A stretch of DNA of 64,000 nucleotides from Chloranthus sessilifolius. Taxonomy: Eukaryota > Streptophyta > Magnoliopsida > Chloranthales > Chloranthaceae. The stretch covers positions 107,075,097 through 107,139,096 of the forward strand of contig CM037590.1 in assembly GCA_021018995.1 (NCBI GenBank), written 5' to 3'. This document shows positions 44,483 to 56,863 of this stretch, in pieces; positions within the stretch are counted from its first letter, which is position 1; each line of letters opens with the position of its first letter. Made by a program: the position numbers and the translations under genes. The notes beneath the pieces were generated by a model. That model was not told the DNA's origin. It was given only the letters and a program-made list of their open reading frames with translations, and searched no databases.

Positions 44483-47057
44483 ATGGCTGATAATCCTGAT
44501 TTTGAGGAAACCTTAACTACCTTGCTTAGTCCTGCCCAAACCTAGCCTCCTTCACCAACCAGGAAATCTAAGAGGATAGCCTCCTCAGCCCCTGTAGATC
44601 TTGTGGCCCAACCATCACCCAAGAAATCCAAAGTAAGTACCCACAAGCGAGAGAAGAAGAAGAAGAAGAAGGGCGAGGGGGCTGCAAAGAAATAAAAGAA
44701 GGGCAAGGGAGCTGCCCCTTAGTTTGACACCTTCACTACCCCAAATGACTTGGTGGAAAATCTTAGTCTAGTTCCTGAGACCACCTTTGATAGATCCTTC
44801 TTCACCAAGGAAGAGTGGGAAAAAGATGCCATTGTGTTTTTGACAAAAGCCTCCATGGATTCCCTGTTGAGGCCTTTGGAAGAAACTGTATACCCAAGAT
44901 TAGTGAAGTTGTGGTATCAGAATATTAGGACAAAAGAGCAGGGGGTGGGCCAGATCATAAAGACCCTATTTTGGTGGTCCTGATTGATGATTTTGAGGTA
45001 GTAGTGGACACAACTGATATAGCACATGTATTGGGGATCCCTGCAACATATGATCCATATTGCAGCCTAGGACCCCCAATCAGTGCTACAATGAAAGAAA
45101 TTGCCTAGTATTTGACTCAGGGGAAGAAAGGATCTAGTGAGTCAGTTATGAGAAGTGACATTAGCACAAACTTGCTATTCATGAATAATATTTTGAGGAA
45201 GAATGTTTTTGTGGCTGGACACCAGCAGGAGAGGAGGCATCCAACTTTGGATGCACTAGACTATTTCTCTTTAGGACATTTCTTTAGTGCTGCCAAACTG
45301 ATCTTTGAGGGAATGAGTGGCATACATGCTAAGGTGAAGAAGAGGCAAACATTCTCAGGTTTACCCTACAACAGGCTAATCACAGCCTTGCTCAAGAAAG
45401 GAGGATATGTGTGGAAGGTAGGAGAGCCCACTGCTGAGTTGCTACCAACTGAATTTGAAAAAAGGCAGTGGAAAATCAGCATGACACTGATGCAGAAGAA
45501 GAACAAAAAGGAGTTTGAAGCAGTCACCTCTGCAGCCACTTCTGTAGCACCTCTTGTGCAAGCTTCAACAACCACATTAGTAGCTCCATCATCCACCCTT
45601 GAGCCCATTCCACCAGTAGCTCCATCATCCTTACCTATCCACCCCACTCTACCAACCTTATCTTCCCAATCCATTCCTGTATCGACTCCTCCTCCCATAA
45701 TTTTTTCCTACAACCTCCCTACACCCACCATCCAAAAAACCTACAAATAGAAGACCCACCACCCCACCACAGAAACCACCCTATCCACTACCATACCCCT
45801 ACCCATCCAAAGCCCAACTGTTGACCAACCCATCCTACCATCTACCCATCCTGACTTTGAGCCCATTGACCTAACTGAACCCATCCTACCATTTACCCAT
45901 CCTTCCATTAAAACTATTGAACCCGCTAAACCTATCCTTTCCCCTGTCCATTCCCCATTTCATACCACATCAGACCAGTTCACCACAAAGGGTTTCTCAG
46001 CCCTAATGGACTCCATTGTGGAGGACATTAGGCATGAGTACACCCCTTTACCTGACTCCCCATACCACTGCCCATTTATCCATGCCCCTACCTCACCCTT
46101 TCATCCAATTCCCCCTCAACCTGTTACCCCTACCATACCTGACCCTCTAACCCAAATCATATCCCTCCTAACCTCCCTTCAAGCCCAAATCCACACCAAC
46201 ACTGAAAACCAATCCTCCATCCAAACCAGCCTTACCTCCATCCAGTCAACCCTTAATTCCTTCACACCCCAACAACCCAACCCTATCCCACCCCTCCTCC
46301 ATGCCAGCAATCTTCTACACCTGTGGCAACACTTGATGTTGCCACCCAAACTGATTTTGAAGAAGAAGAGTTGATCCTGGTCCCCATTTCCACATCTTCC
46401 ATCTCCACCCAAACTGAAACCCCTGAGGAGGACCTGATCCCATCCCAGCCATCCATGTCTGCCCTAGCCATCCACCCTACTACTGAAGCTACTCTTGCCT
46501 CCATCTCTGCTCATGATCCATCCAATTGGGCTATTGTTCCAGCTAACCCAACCATACTACCTTCAGCACCCACCCTCGTTGCTCACATGAATGGTAACCC
46601 ATATGTTGCAAAGGAGGTGTGTCAGCTGGTTGCCTTTGTCAGAAATAGTGTACTACAAAGATGTGAGGATCAACTAGACCTGATGAAGACAGCCAATTGA
46701 AATAGTTTGGAAGCAGTTATACTAGAGCATCAAAGGGAGATGATGGTCATGTAACAAAAATTGGACACTGCTGTAGCTGTATATAAAATTTATGAACAGA
46801 GGACTAACCATTATTCCGACCTGTGTGATTCATTATCAACCACTCTCATGTCAATGGGTGTTAAAGATGTGTAGCCTCCAGCAGAAGCCAAGAGAGTTAA
46901 AATCCAAGAGCCTCAACCCAAGAAGGGCAGCACCCAACAACAAAGACCAGCTGCTTTAAGGACAAAAGTTGGTGCTGTCATGGCTGTCAGTGTGAAGAAA
47001 GGGAAAGGAATAGCAGCAGAGCACATAGATGTGGACTCAGATTCAAATAATATGTAG
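44483..47057 (+). pseudogene. A1 env-like ORF (plant transposon protein domain, Pro-rich middle, coiled-coil end)
   Basis: Athila elements carry an ORF of this kind at this place, often called env-like although its function is unproven. Start at ATG 44483 (MADNPDFEETL), followed by a Lys-rich, nuclear-localisation-like stretch (KREKKKKKKGEG). The conserved domain spans about 44790-45420: LVKLWYQNIR, DIAHVLGIPATYDPY, ISTNLLFMNNIL and LDYFSLGHFFSAAKLIFEGM. A Pro/Ser/Thr-rich part covers 45530-46370, then a Gln/Thr part and a C-terminal helix region (46590-46760) end at the TAG 47055. Stops near 44544, 44694 and 44719, a frame change near 44980, a stop at 45748 and a shift near 46330 disable it. 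I see no convincing signal peptide or membrane segment. Confidence 0.7.
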
Positions 47058-48068
47058 GAATTTTGTTGTTTGTAGGATTTTTCTGTTTTAGGAGTTTTTC
47101 TCTATTGTTTTGTTTTATTTTGCAATCAGCATGTTGTAATCAATGTTCTATTTTATACAATATTTTGTAATGAAGTATATGTTTCTATGAATAAAATTCA
47201 ATTTGTTAGCATACTTATCTCTTTATTTTCTGCAGTTTTTGTTCTTCTTTTACATACCTTACTACCCCTAAATACACTCTTTATTGAAATATTGAGGACA
47301 ATGTTCATATTAGGTTTAGGGGTATAGAAGGGTAATCCAATAAAATAATTAATTGTAGTTAAATTGAAATAAATAAAGTAAATTCCCACCTATTTATTTG
47401 AGAAAGAGAAAATTACAACTGTTAAATTGAAATAAATAAAGTAAATTCCCACCTATTTAGTTGAGAAAGAGAAAATTAAAACTGTTGGCAGCCATTTTAA
47501 AACTGAAATATGTTGAAAATTTAACACTTCCATGAAGCAAACATAAAAAAAAAAATTAATTAGTGCTTAGTGAACCAAAAAGGAGAGAAAAAGGTGAGGA
47601 TATACCCCATAAGTTTACTTAAAGACCATACCCAGTGAGAGGGCCTATCAAACTTCCTTTTGAAGAGTGTCTTGGTAAAAATTTTCTGCTCTAAGGAATG
47701 ATTGACTCAACACCTATTCACCAGAAGTTATGCACCCCAAAATTAAAACTGTTTAGTAGAACTCATGACACTAAGGAGATGATGTAAGGCTCTCATTTGG
47801 ACAGTTTCAGCCTGAAAATACCTACCCATTAAACTGCCCTTTGCATACACTGTTTGAACTTTAAAATCTATTTTTCATTGACAAACACCAGAGTAATTGA
47901 ACCTATACCTCATTGACTTGATTCATCCTTACCCTCACTCTAAGATTTCAAAAGGTAAAGGAGAAGATGTTGAAGAAAGTTTAGTTGAGTTCAACATTTG
48001 GTGAAGGGAGAAGAGAAGGAACCTATAAAGAAGCAGTGTGTTCGTTGTATAGCGGTGGCATCTCATCC

Positions 48069-48115
<47 letters not shown>

Positions 48116-49026
48116 AGAGAGAAGTCAAGAGAAGTACTTCATCTGAAAAAGTAAAAGTATGAGAAGAAGTTGGCCACTTCTGATCTGAAAAATACAAAAA
48201 GAAGATGAAGCTGTGCTGAAAAGAAGAAGATGAAGCTGTGATGAAAAGAAGAAGGTGAAGTCATGACCCACCTCCTCCTCTTAGTGATTTCTTAGTTTTT
48301 TAACCCCTTTTACCCTTTTATTCTTTTTACACCTCAAACCTAAGCCACATTACAACCCAACTAAAAGACTTTATTGATCCAAAGTGAAGTGAGTTGCTAT
48401 GTGGAGATGAGGGGATGTGTAATCTATGGTGAAAAGAACATGAAGATGTCAGGAATTAGCAGCAATGTCTATGCTCATGCTTGCAGACCTATTTGAGGTC
48501 TATAACTGATCTTGAGCTGCAGTGAAAGTAATACACCTTAGAATTTCTATTTTGAGTGATAGCCCTTGTGAGAATTGGGTCTGAAAGTAAATTCCTTGGG
48601 GCATTATCTAAACCTGATTCTTGAATTAATGGTAAGCTTAGCACTGATTCACACACTCTATACTCTTGATGTAAGTTGATTGGTTATGATGGAAATACAT
48701 GCTGATTTAAGTGTTACACTACTTGCATTTCTATTTTAACTCATCTAAATTTGAAAGAATAGGGTGTGGAATGATGCTTTATATGTTGAAATCTGATTCG
48801 TTATAGGTTGCACTATATTAACTATTTTATTATGAAGTTTGTGGGTATCTTCACTGAAAACTCTCAGGAGACTTCACTCCTCCACTAGGGATCACCTAGG
48901 GGTTTAAAAGGCTTGATGCATAGGCTAAATTCATTTGTGCTCCCTACGGAAGTAGCATTCAAATTTTAGAATAATTGTTTAATTCTCCCTTTCCTCCAGG
49001 ACTAGCAAAGATTAGGTTTGGGGCTA
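47058..49026 (+). other. A1 3' non-coding region with two polypurine-like tracts and a TA microsatellite
   Basis: GGTTTAGGGGTATAGAAGGG at about 47310-47330 resembles a polypurine tract 1.7 kb before the LTR; the terminal one, attaggtttggggcta, lies at 49010-49026. A short direct repeat (aattgaaataaataaagtaa) occurs at about 47359 and 47427. (TA)n of about 44 bp lies at 48068-48112. No gene seen. Confidence 0.6.
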
Positions 49027-51066
49027 TATTGATTAATGGTTTATGCCACTTTCCACCTCCTAACCTAACCCTTACTAGACCTGAGAGCTGTCTAATAATT
49101 GATTTTTGAGTGTGTTTTTATAGTTAGAAATAATCTACAGACTACTGCAGAAACCCATGTGAAACCCATGTAATAAGTGCCCAGAAGAGAGGAATCAGAG
49201 CGAAGTTGTGGAGCTGTTGGAAAAATAGAGATTGAACCATGGTGGTCCCCACCCAAGGGGCTTTGCAACATACCTTGGACCCCTAGAAGTTCTACACTGA
49301 GAAGAAAGTGGGGCCCACACTTAAAGGAGTGCAGCAGCAGACTGGGTAAAACAGCTAAGAAGCAGAAATCCATCCACTCGAGCAACTCTCGAGTAGACAG
49401 ACCTTCAGAAGTCTCCTCTCCAGCAACTGTCGAGCAGCTTCGAGCACATTAGGTCTGCTGCATTATCACCTATCGAGCAGTTCAAAAGACTGCATCTTTC
49501 CCTCTCGAGCAGATCAAACTGCAACATTATCCAATTGAGCACGTCGAGCAGATCAGAAGACTGCAGCAGCAACCTGTCGAGCCTTCAGAAGTATGCTCTT
49601 GAGCAGATCAAAAGCTTAAGAACCATCCACTCGAGCAGCTGTCGAGACCTGTCGAGCAGTCAAAAGCTATCAGGCTTCATCCACTCGAGAAGTCTTCAAA
49701 CAGAAGCTTATCCTCTCGAGTCCTCTCGAGAAACCTTCAGAACCATCCATCCACTTGAGCAAGCTGTCGAGCAATTCAAGAGTGCAGTACTCCAGCCTTT
49801 CGAGCATCTTTTAGGAAGCGGTGCATCTGCTCGAGATCTGCTCGAGCTCTTCACTGTGAAGCTTTCTGAAGCCAACAACCTATCGAGGCTTGGGACCCAG
49901 CTATTATGTATGAACTTCAAGGGCAGTTTTGGAATTATTACACACATGGGACACCTATCCAAGTGTGTTATGCAACCTAGGGCAACACTTGGCTGAGAAT
50001 AGGCCATGACAGCAATTCCTAACTATTTTAATTTTCTTTCCTTCTAATTGGCCAAAACAAAAAGCATTTCTTTTGGGGTGTGTATATAAAGAAAGAGAAA
50101 GCATGTTTAAAGAGGAGAACACACACGACAGAGGACAGTTGTGCTCATTTTAGGGTTTAGGTTTTATTTCTTTTTGCTTTTTCTTCCTTAGCTCAGCATG
50201 TCTGGCTAAGTTCTTGTAGCAGTTAGGGCTAGATTTTATTGTGTATTATTTTGTAAGAACATTGTGAGAAGCTTGGAGTCATGCACAGACTACAGGCTTG
50301 AGAGCTGTGGCATTGTAAGTTCCTTTTGGCAATGAATAGTTGAGTTTATTGTTTCATTGAATCTATAATTTTCTTTTGATTTTCATTAGATCTTTATAGC
50401 TTTTATGCACCTATGAATGCATGAGCTTGTAGCCTTTCAAACATAGTGACTGCAGTGATTTTATTGTTCCATCTTTTACTCCCATGACTAGATTATATCC
50501 ATGGGATAGCCTATGACCATTTGAGTGGACAGGCTATAGCCTTAGGACTAGTCTATATCTCAGGATGAGTTGGATTCTTCTTCCTTGCATTTGTATTTGT
50601 AGCCAAATGAAGGATTGTTGCAGATCCAACTTTCACTTTGTTTTACATTGCTTTGTGCATTAAAGATCAGCCCCTAACTACTATTTCTCTATATTTTCTA
50701 TTTATTTTTCCAGCCCACCTTCATTCTTCTTTAACCTCTTTCTTTCATATTAGATCTAATTTTTATTTATGTTTTTAGATAGTTAGTGATACCCAAAAAC
50801 ACCCTCTCTTTACCTTGCTTTCTTAGATTAAGATAGATTAGGTTAGAGTTGCCAGATCTGTAGTGAATATGGAGATTTACTATTTTTAGATCCACAACTC
50901 CCTGTGGGACAGCCCTTACTTACCTAAGACTTGCTGCAATAGCCCTATATCTTGCAGGTGGTGTTTGTGTTCAAATCCATTTTTATTCCCCTATTGTTTT
51001 ATTTTTTCCTTTCTTTATTTCTACCATTTTTTGACCATTTTTGTAATAAAGTTAACATAAATAACA
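49027..51066 (+). repeat. A1 3' LTR (2040 bp)
   Basis: Starts TATTGATTAATGG, aligned with TGTTGACCACTAG of the 5' LTR through C/T and G/A changes, and ends aataaca. The CTCGAG array is at about 49370-49860 and TATATAAAG at 50083-50091. It has an extra segment of about 30 bp near 50565-50610 relative to the 5' LTR. Confidence 0.85.
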
Positions 51067-54000
51067 ACGTTCTGATCCATGAGCTGAGTCGACATGATAC
51101 ACCTTGATTTTCGGTGTTCAATATCAAAAAAATTCTCCCAAATCGGAGGAAATATTTTCGGTGTTCATTTATTGCGGAAAATCCCATTTTTTAACCTTAT
51201 CATTTTCCAAATTCTATTATTCATTTATTAGGAAAAGTCGAGTTCTTTCGAAATTTCTACTCGTTGCAGAAAGACAAGTTAAAACAAAAATATGCACTAT
51301 TTCGATCAAGATAATTTTAAAGTCCGATATTTACAATGAGACCAATGGTTTTATGAAATAATAAACCAAACTAGTCTTAAGCAAAAGTAAAGCAACTTTT
51401 CAAAGTCCAAAACCTAGTGTAAGTGTCACGTGGTCCGTCTACGTATGTGATGGTAACTCCTTAGATAAATTGAGTTAAACACTTTCAACTCGATGGGTCC
51501 TTCTAAATCTTTAGCCGGTCGCTCCATCAAGCTCTGACTGGGCGACGTCTATCCTGTCTCTTGAATTTTTTGTCATGAGACGACGTAAGTGGTGAAGCTT
51601 AATAAGGTATTAGCTAGATTTATTAATGAAATTTCAATAAATTATCATAATTCAGTTAGTGTTTTCAGTTAAATTTCATCGGTTGTTTATCTTAATCAAT
51701 AAGATCATATCCATATATCTTAGTTCCAAATCTATCAATCAATCCAACAATGAATCATTAGGCACTGATGATACAATGACGATAATATTCAACGATCCAT
51801 TCAATAGAAAGTGATCATTCAATTTCTCATTTTCAGGACATGATCAATCATGAATTTCAATTATCAACATCAATAAAGCAATGCCAAGTTTGATTTTCAA
51901 TCATCTATTCTATCAAGGCAAATTCTACAAATATCAATAGTAGCATATCAAATTTCATTACTAATCTACCATTCAAACAATGTCATCAAGAACTATTAGC
52001 TTGGTTCAGTGCAATTTAATCGTGGTTTATTCATTTAAATAATTTTTCAGATATATTACCACAACATAAATAATATTAGGGAATTAATTTAATGTAGTTG
52101 GGTTGATGGTTTATAAGTGTCTTATTTATTTTGGTGTGATAAGAAACATCAGCCATGGTATGATATCAATATCAATTGTCCATATCGCACAAACAAAGGC
52201 CAACACTCTTTGGCATTTAGTCAATCAAGACAATGATCAATGACCCTATTGGTCTAACGAGACCCAATCCTCAGCTGACATTTCAAACTCGTCTAAATAT
52301 GTGTCACTCATAGTGCCCGTTTGTAAGAATAGTGATCATCTTTGCGAGGTTCAATAATCAATGCACTATCACCTTTCCACTTTCGAGTTTTCAATATTTG
52401 GTATCAAAAAATCAATATTCAGGGTTCAATATTTCATTCAATGTTAAAGATTCAAGGTTCAATATTTCATTCAATGTTCAAGATTCAAAGTTCAATATTC
52501 AATAATTTCATGTTCAATGTTCGATAATCAAACCGATATTCGGTATTCAATGTTCAATATCCAATACTCAATACTCGATTCAATGATCGATATTTAATGT
52601 TCAATATTCAATTCAATAATCGGTATTCAATGTTCAATATTCAATATTCAAAATACATCAAATATTTAGCAATTCAAACAATCTTTGGATTCAATCTCAA
52701 TCTATATCAAAACTCAATAATTCAATTGGTGTTCGAGTTCAAATATGAGTTCCATCAAATGTGCTTTATTAATATTTGGTTTAAATTCAAATACGAGTTT
52801 CATTAAATATCGATTTCAAATCAAATATAGGCTTCAATCAATATCTGGTTCGGATTCAAATACGAGCTTCATCAAATATCAATTTCAAATCAAATACGAG
52901 CTTCAATCAATATCGGGTTTAGATTCAAATACGAGTTTCATCAAATATCGGTTATCAGGTTCAAATTCAAATACTATAATTTAGTAATTCAATCATGTTC
53001 CAGGTCCAATTCAATCAGTCTGAATCCTAGGATCTATCACATTAATCACTGTAAATATTTTAACCTCATATATACACATAATGGGATCACTAAGTGATCA
53101 GTCACATAATTTACCAATTTATCACCCTTAACATAGTGATGCTAGACCCCAGTTTACTACTAACAAGATATCTATGTGCAGATATCTGGAACAGATAGCA
53201 GAATAGAGCCAAAGTGATAATCTTTGCCAAAGTGAACTCAAAATATAGTAAGAAAGATGATCGTATGCAAGTACGACTAATCGTATCGAGAACCAATCCA
53301 TAAGCCAAAAGAAAGACGAGATGCGATCAAACGAATGACCAATCGTAAGCTCGCTAGAATGAAAGAAGCTAAGAAAAGAGAACAATCGTACTGGCGATTC
53401 CTCAAAGAGGCACTAAAGACTGGAGGACAAAAAGGAGAAATACGATCAATCGAAAGGGAGAAATCATATTGAAAAAGAGAATAACCATAAATTATAATTG
53501 GTCAAAATTAAAGCTTTCACTGCTATTGATCACGTGAGATATACACCGCCATGCCCAAAATTAAAAGATCACTTGAATTAAAAGTTTAACAACCCACGGA
53601 TCTGAGAAGATTGGCGAAGATATAAGAGAAAAATCCAGAAGATCTTTGTTACTGAAATCACGGAGAAAAGTCCTGCGCGCATCTATCATCCCAAAGCAAG
53701 GAAGATTAGAATTAGAAGTTAGAGGTATATTAGGAAACTTTTGTTTTAGTAATATTCTTTTATTAGAATTAGAATAATGTAAACCAACCCCTTATGATCT
53801 ATAAATAAGAGGGCTCGACATAGGAGAAAGATCATCCAAGGAATTTTCAGCATCAATTAACAACTGAGTTTGGAATTCTGGAAGATCACCATAGAATAGT
53901 TTTTATCAAGTAAAATTGTCCACAGTTCTCTGAAAGTCTTACCTGATAACCAAGACTGAAGAAGCTGAAAGATCGACCCTTTGGATGGTTCTACTTTTGC

Positions 54001-54067
54001 TTTCTAGTTTAGATTTATTTTATTGCATTTACTACTTTGTAAAAATCCAATTCATCTTGATTTTAAT
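51067..54067. repeat. Repeat-derived sequence, probably the continuation of the LTR begun at 35813
   Basis: After the target duplication acgtt (51067-51071) no coding domain is recognisable. Contents: degenerate TTCAATATTCAA-type repeats at 52380-52660, units of about 55 bp with caaatacgagcttcatcaaa at 52740-52960, and a TATA-like CTATAAATAAGAGGGC near 53797. The TATA box and following leader-like sequence fit an LTR. The 3' end is unclear. Confidence 0.4.
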
Positions 54068-55149
54068 TGTAACATCCCCAATTTTTGAGCGTTGAACAGT
54101 GTCCTTGGGACACATGCCCGACTGGTCGTGGGGTTGACCAAGTGAAAGTCAACTCAATGACTAGGAGTCCAACTAAGGTTGATGTTATAAGTAAGGTATA
54201 AGTGTGTGTAGTTTAAATACTAAGTAAGAAGTAGCATACACCTATCTTGGGTGTGTATGCTTTACACCAAGCAATAAAAGAGATATAAAGGTTTAATAGT
54301 TTTAGAGAATTGATTTCTCTTTGTCTTGGTTGGTGAGAAGAGTTAAGGGGAGAGAGAGAGTGTAAGGAAGGACTAATTTCTAGGGACTAGTGAGGGTTGC
54401 AAATTGAAGACGGGTTCGAACATTTAATACCGGATTCGACGCGTTTGAAACTCGTTGGAGTCAAAGCTAGGAACCCTAGCCCTTGAGCCAACTATTGTGT
54501 CAACCAAGGGTTGATCTAAGGTGAGTATATTGAATTTTCTTTAAACATGTGTTTGTGCATTTAAGCGTGGTTTAAATGATGAAATAGAGAAGTAAAAATG
54601 AATGAAAATGGAAAGGAATGAAAGCAGGAAGAAATGCCCACAAAGGGGTGAAATTCTGACCAAATCGATCAATCAATTTTGGCCTGGAGGATTTCTGGGC
54701 AAAATTGCCCGAAATCGATTGATCGATTTCAAATCAATCAATTGATTTGTGGAATTTGATTAATCAATTTAAAATCGATTAATCGTCTGGGCACTTCCAA
54801 TGACTGGAAAAATAGAGAGCTGAGAAAATCGATTGATCGATCAATCGAGTTTGGAATTTTGATTAAGCGATTTGGGATCAATTAATCAATTTTGGGAATT
54901 CGATTGATTGATTTAGGGAAATGATCATTCGATTTGGACAGTTTCAATTGGACCTTGTTTTGGACTTTGAGGTTCAGGGATTGTACCTTCTTTATTGCAT
55001 CTCTCTTGATGCTTTGCTTTTGCTATGGTGTACCATAGGTAGTACGAGTGAAGGCAAGCATGGGGAACCTGATGTCGCTCCAAGTGTGCCATAATTGTGT
55101 GCATTATGAATCAAAAATTAAAGAATTAAAGAATGCTAGGTTATATGGA
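54068..55149 (+). repeat. LTR fragment, Del/Tekay-like start, cut by A2
   Basis: TGTAACATCCCCAATTTTTG at 54068 resembles Del/Tekay LTR starts (TGTAACACCCC). GCAATAAAAG...ATATAAAGG near 54272-54292 is TATA-like. An array of ATCGATTGATCGATT-type palindromes covers 54660-54945. The sequence stops at the A2 boundary near 55150. Confidence 0.5.
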
Positions 55150-56846
55150 TGTTAACTTATGAAAGGGATATCAGCACATTGGGGCTAACACTGGCCTGCA
55201 AGATCAGGGCCAATTGTAGCAAGTTTTAAAAGTAAGTATTTCAAGATCGTCCACAGAGAATTTTGTCTAAACTGAGAGATAAACCTCCAGATCTGTGCTA
55301 CCAGATCTGGCTCTATAATTATCTAAAAAAAAGAATAGATAAAAGAGAGTGTTGGATTGTGTCACATTTAACTATAAGCAAATAAAGAAAAGAACTAACT
55401 ACATGATCCAGATCCGAGTTGGGGAGATGTTTAAAATAAGACAAATGCAGAAATAATAGCTTCATGTACTTTAGCCTCAATTTTAATGGAGAATCAGAGT
55501 TCAACAGAGCAGATTCAATCTTCATCCGCTACCAAAGACAGGATGTAAGAGAAATAAATCGAATTAAGGAATAGGTTTAGACTTATGGCTATGATCCATC
55601 CACTTAAATGGTCACAGATCATCCAATAGTTGTGCCTATTCTTTAGTTCGTAACATGAACATCATTGTAAATCTTGCTAGAATTAGGTTACCAACGCTAA
55701 TTCGCGCAGGTGATGAATTAAGGAAGTTGCATGCGGATGAGTGAATCTAAAGAAGTCTAATGCACTAAGGTGAACATTCAACCCAGACATGACTCCAATG
55801 GAGAAGACACAAATTACAAAGAACCTTTTAAAATCCAAAATTACAATTACAGAGCACGGTTTAGAGAGCCCTCGGACTTACGATCCTTGAATCCGAACTT
55901 GGAAGTACAAATCACTCACAATGGCTCTCAAAGGTAAACTACAAGAAGGATTACTGAGGTTGGATAAGCTATCCGGCCGAAATGAGGGAAACAGAGATGA
56001 AAACTCTAAAATCTGGATGCCCAAATTAGGCAAATGGTTCGTCTATTTATAGTTATCCCTAAGCCAGCTCAAATGAGTATCACCCAATCGAATTGGATAG
56101 ATCTATCAACCAATAGGAGTCGAGCACCGTGATCCAGACTGCTCGCCAATCGAATCGCTTGATCCGGTTCACCAATCAGAAACAGAGGCATCAATTCTGC
56201 TATGCATTTTGAAAGTTTGTTAGAGTTTCTGAAGTTCCCGCCAAGTAATTTCATCTTTGGGTGTTCACATGGGTGGAATATGCCTTTGGTTCGTGCTCGT
56301 AATCTTCCTAATGTCTCGGGCTTTTCAATGCATTGGGGCGCGCGTTAGACATCGAATTGCCCTTGTTAACGCTGCGAATCTCCAGAATACCTTTTCGCAG
56401 AGTTCAGGGGCCTTTTCGCAAAGTTCAATGACTTCTGAAGCTCTGTTCGCAAAGTTCAATGACTTCTGAAGCTCTGTTCACAAAGTTCAATCTTCTTTTC
56501 GAGGAGTGTTTTCTTCTTTTCGCAAAGTTCGAGGTTCTTTACGAAAAGTGCAAGTTCTTTGCGAAAAGAACTTTGTAGTGCATTTCTGCTCGAAATGTTC
56601 CCCGCTTCTCTTCTGTGTCTTTGCCTCTTCTATTTAGACCTTTCCACGGTGATGAGGTTGTTTCTTCACTTCCTTCCTTTGACCCACATGGATTGTCATC
56701 TTTTGGCACTTTTGAGTCGCTTTATGGTTAAGCGTGTCTTTATTGTTAGTCGCAACATAGGCACTTAAAATACTTATTTAGTTCTCTCAAGGGTCTATCA
56801 AGGCCCAGATTAAGGGGTGAAAAATGGTATTTTCCAGTTCTCAACA
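55150..56846 (-). repeat. A2 3' LTR (about 1.7 kb)
   Basis: Minus strand starts TGTTGAGAACTGG at 56846, right after the polypurine tract. U5 near 55190-55320 carries cagatctggaggttta, aaacttgctacaa and tgatcttgcagg, the Athila blocks also in A1. The 3' end is placed at gttaaca (55150) with low certainty; flank atgga would be the target duplication. Confidence 0.65.
56043..56580 (-). promoter_or_regulatory. A2 LTR promoter: TTTTCGCAAAGTTC array and TATA box
   Basis: Minus-strand CTATAAATAG at 56052-56043 is the TATA box. Upstream, at about 56385-56580, CTTTTCGCAAAGTTC and its inverse GAACTTTGCGAAAAG recur at least eight times, partly as facing pairs (gttctttgcgaaaagaact). Confidence 0.62.
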
Positions 56847-56863
56847 CACCCCCAAACCTAAGC
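56847..56863 (-). other. A2 polypurine tract
   Basis: Minus strand GCTTAGGTTTGGGGGTG ends directly at the LTR start. It is the T-containing purine-rich tract typical of Athila. Confidence 0.7.

Larger units (their letters stand above)
35870..51066 (+). mobile_element. A1: complete Athila-lineage Ty3/gypsy element (15.2 kb), degenerate
   Basis: Two LTRs (35870-37881 and 49027-51066) flank primer site, gag, protease, RT/RNase H, integrase, env-like ORF and polypurine tract in Athila order. Flanking pentamers acatt (35865-35869) and acgtt (51067-51071) differ by one G/A transition and are the likely target duplication. All ORFs carry stops. The LTRs differ by many substitutions and several indels, so the insertion is old. 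Confidence 0.88.

Noticed and set aside
44483-47057. True viral envelope protein in A1
   Set aside because: The position is that called env-like in Athila, but there is no clear signal peptide, membrane anchor or cleavage site. It is kept as env-like only.
49535-49996. 153-codon plus-strand ORF in the A1 3' LTR
   Set aside because: Open because of the CTCGAG repeat; in the 5' LTR the same stretch is broken, and no motif is visible.
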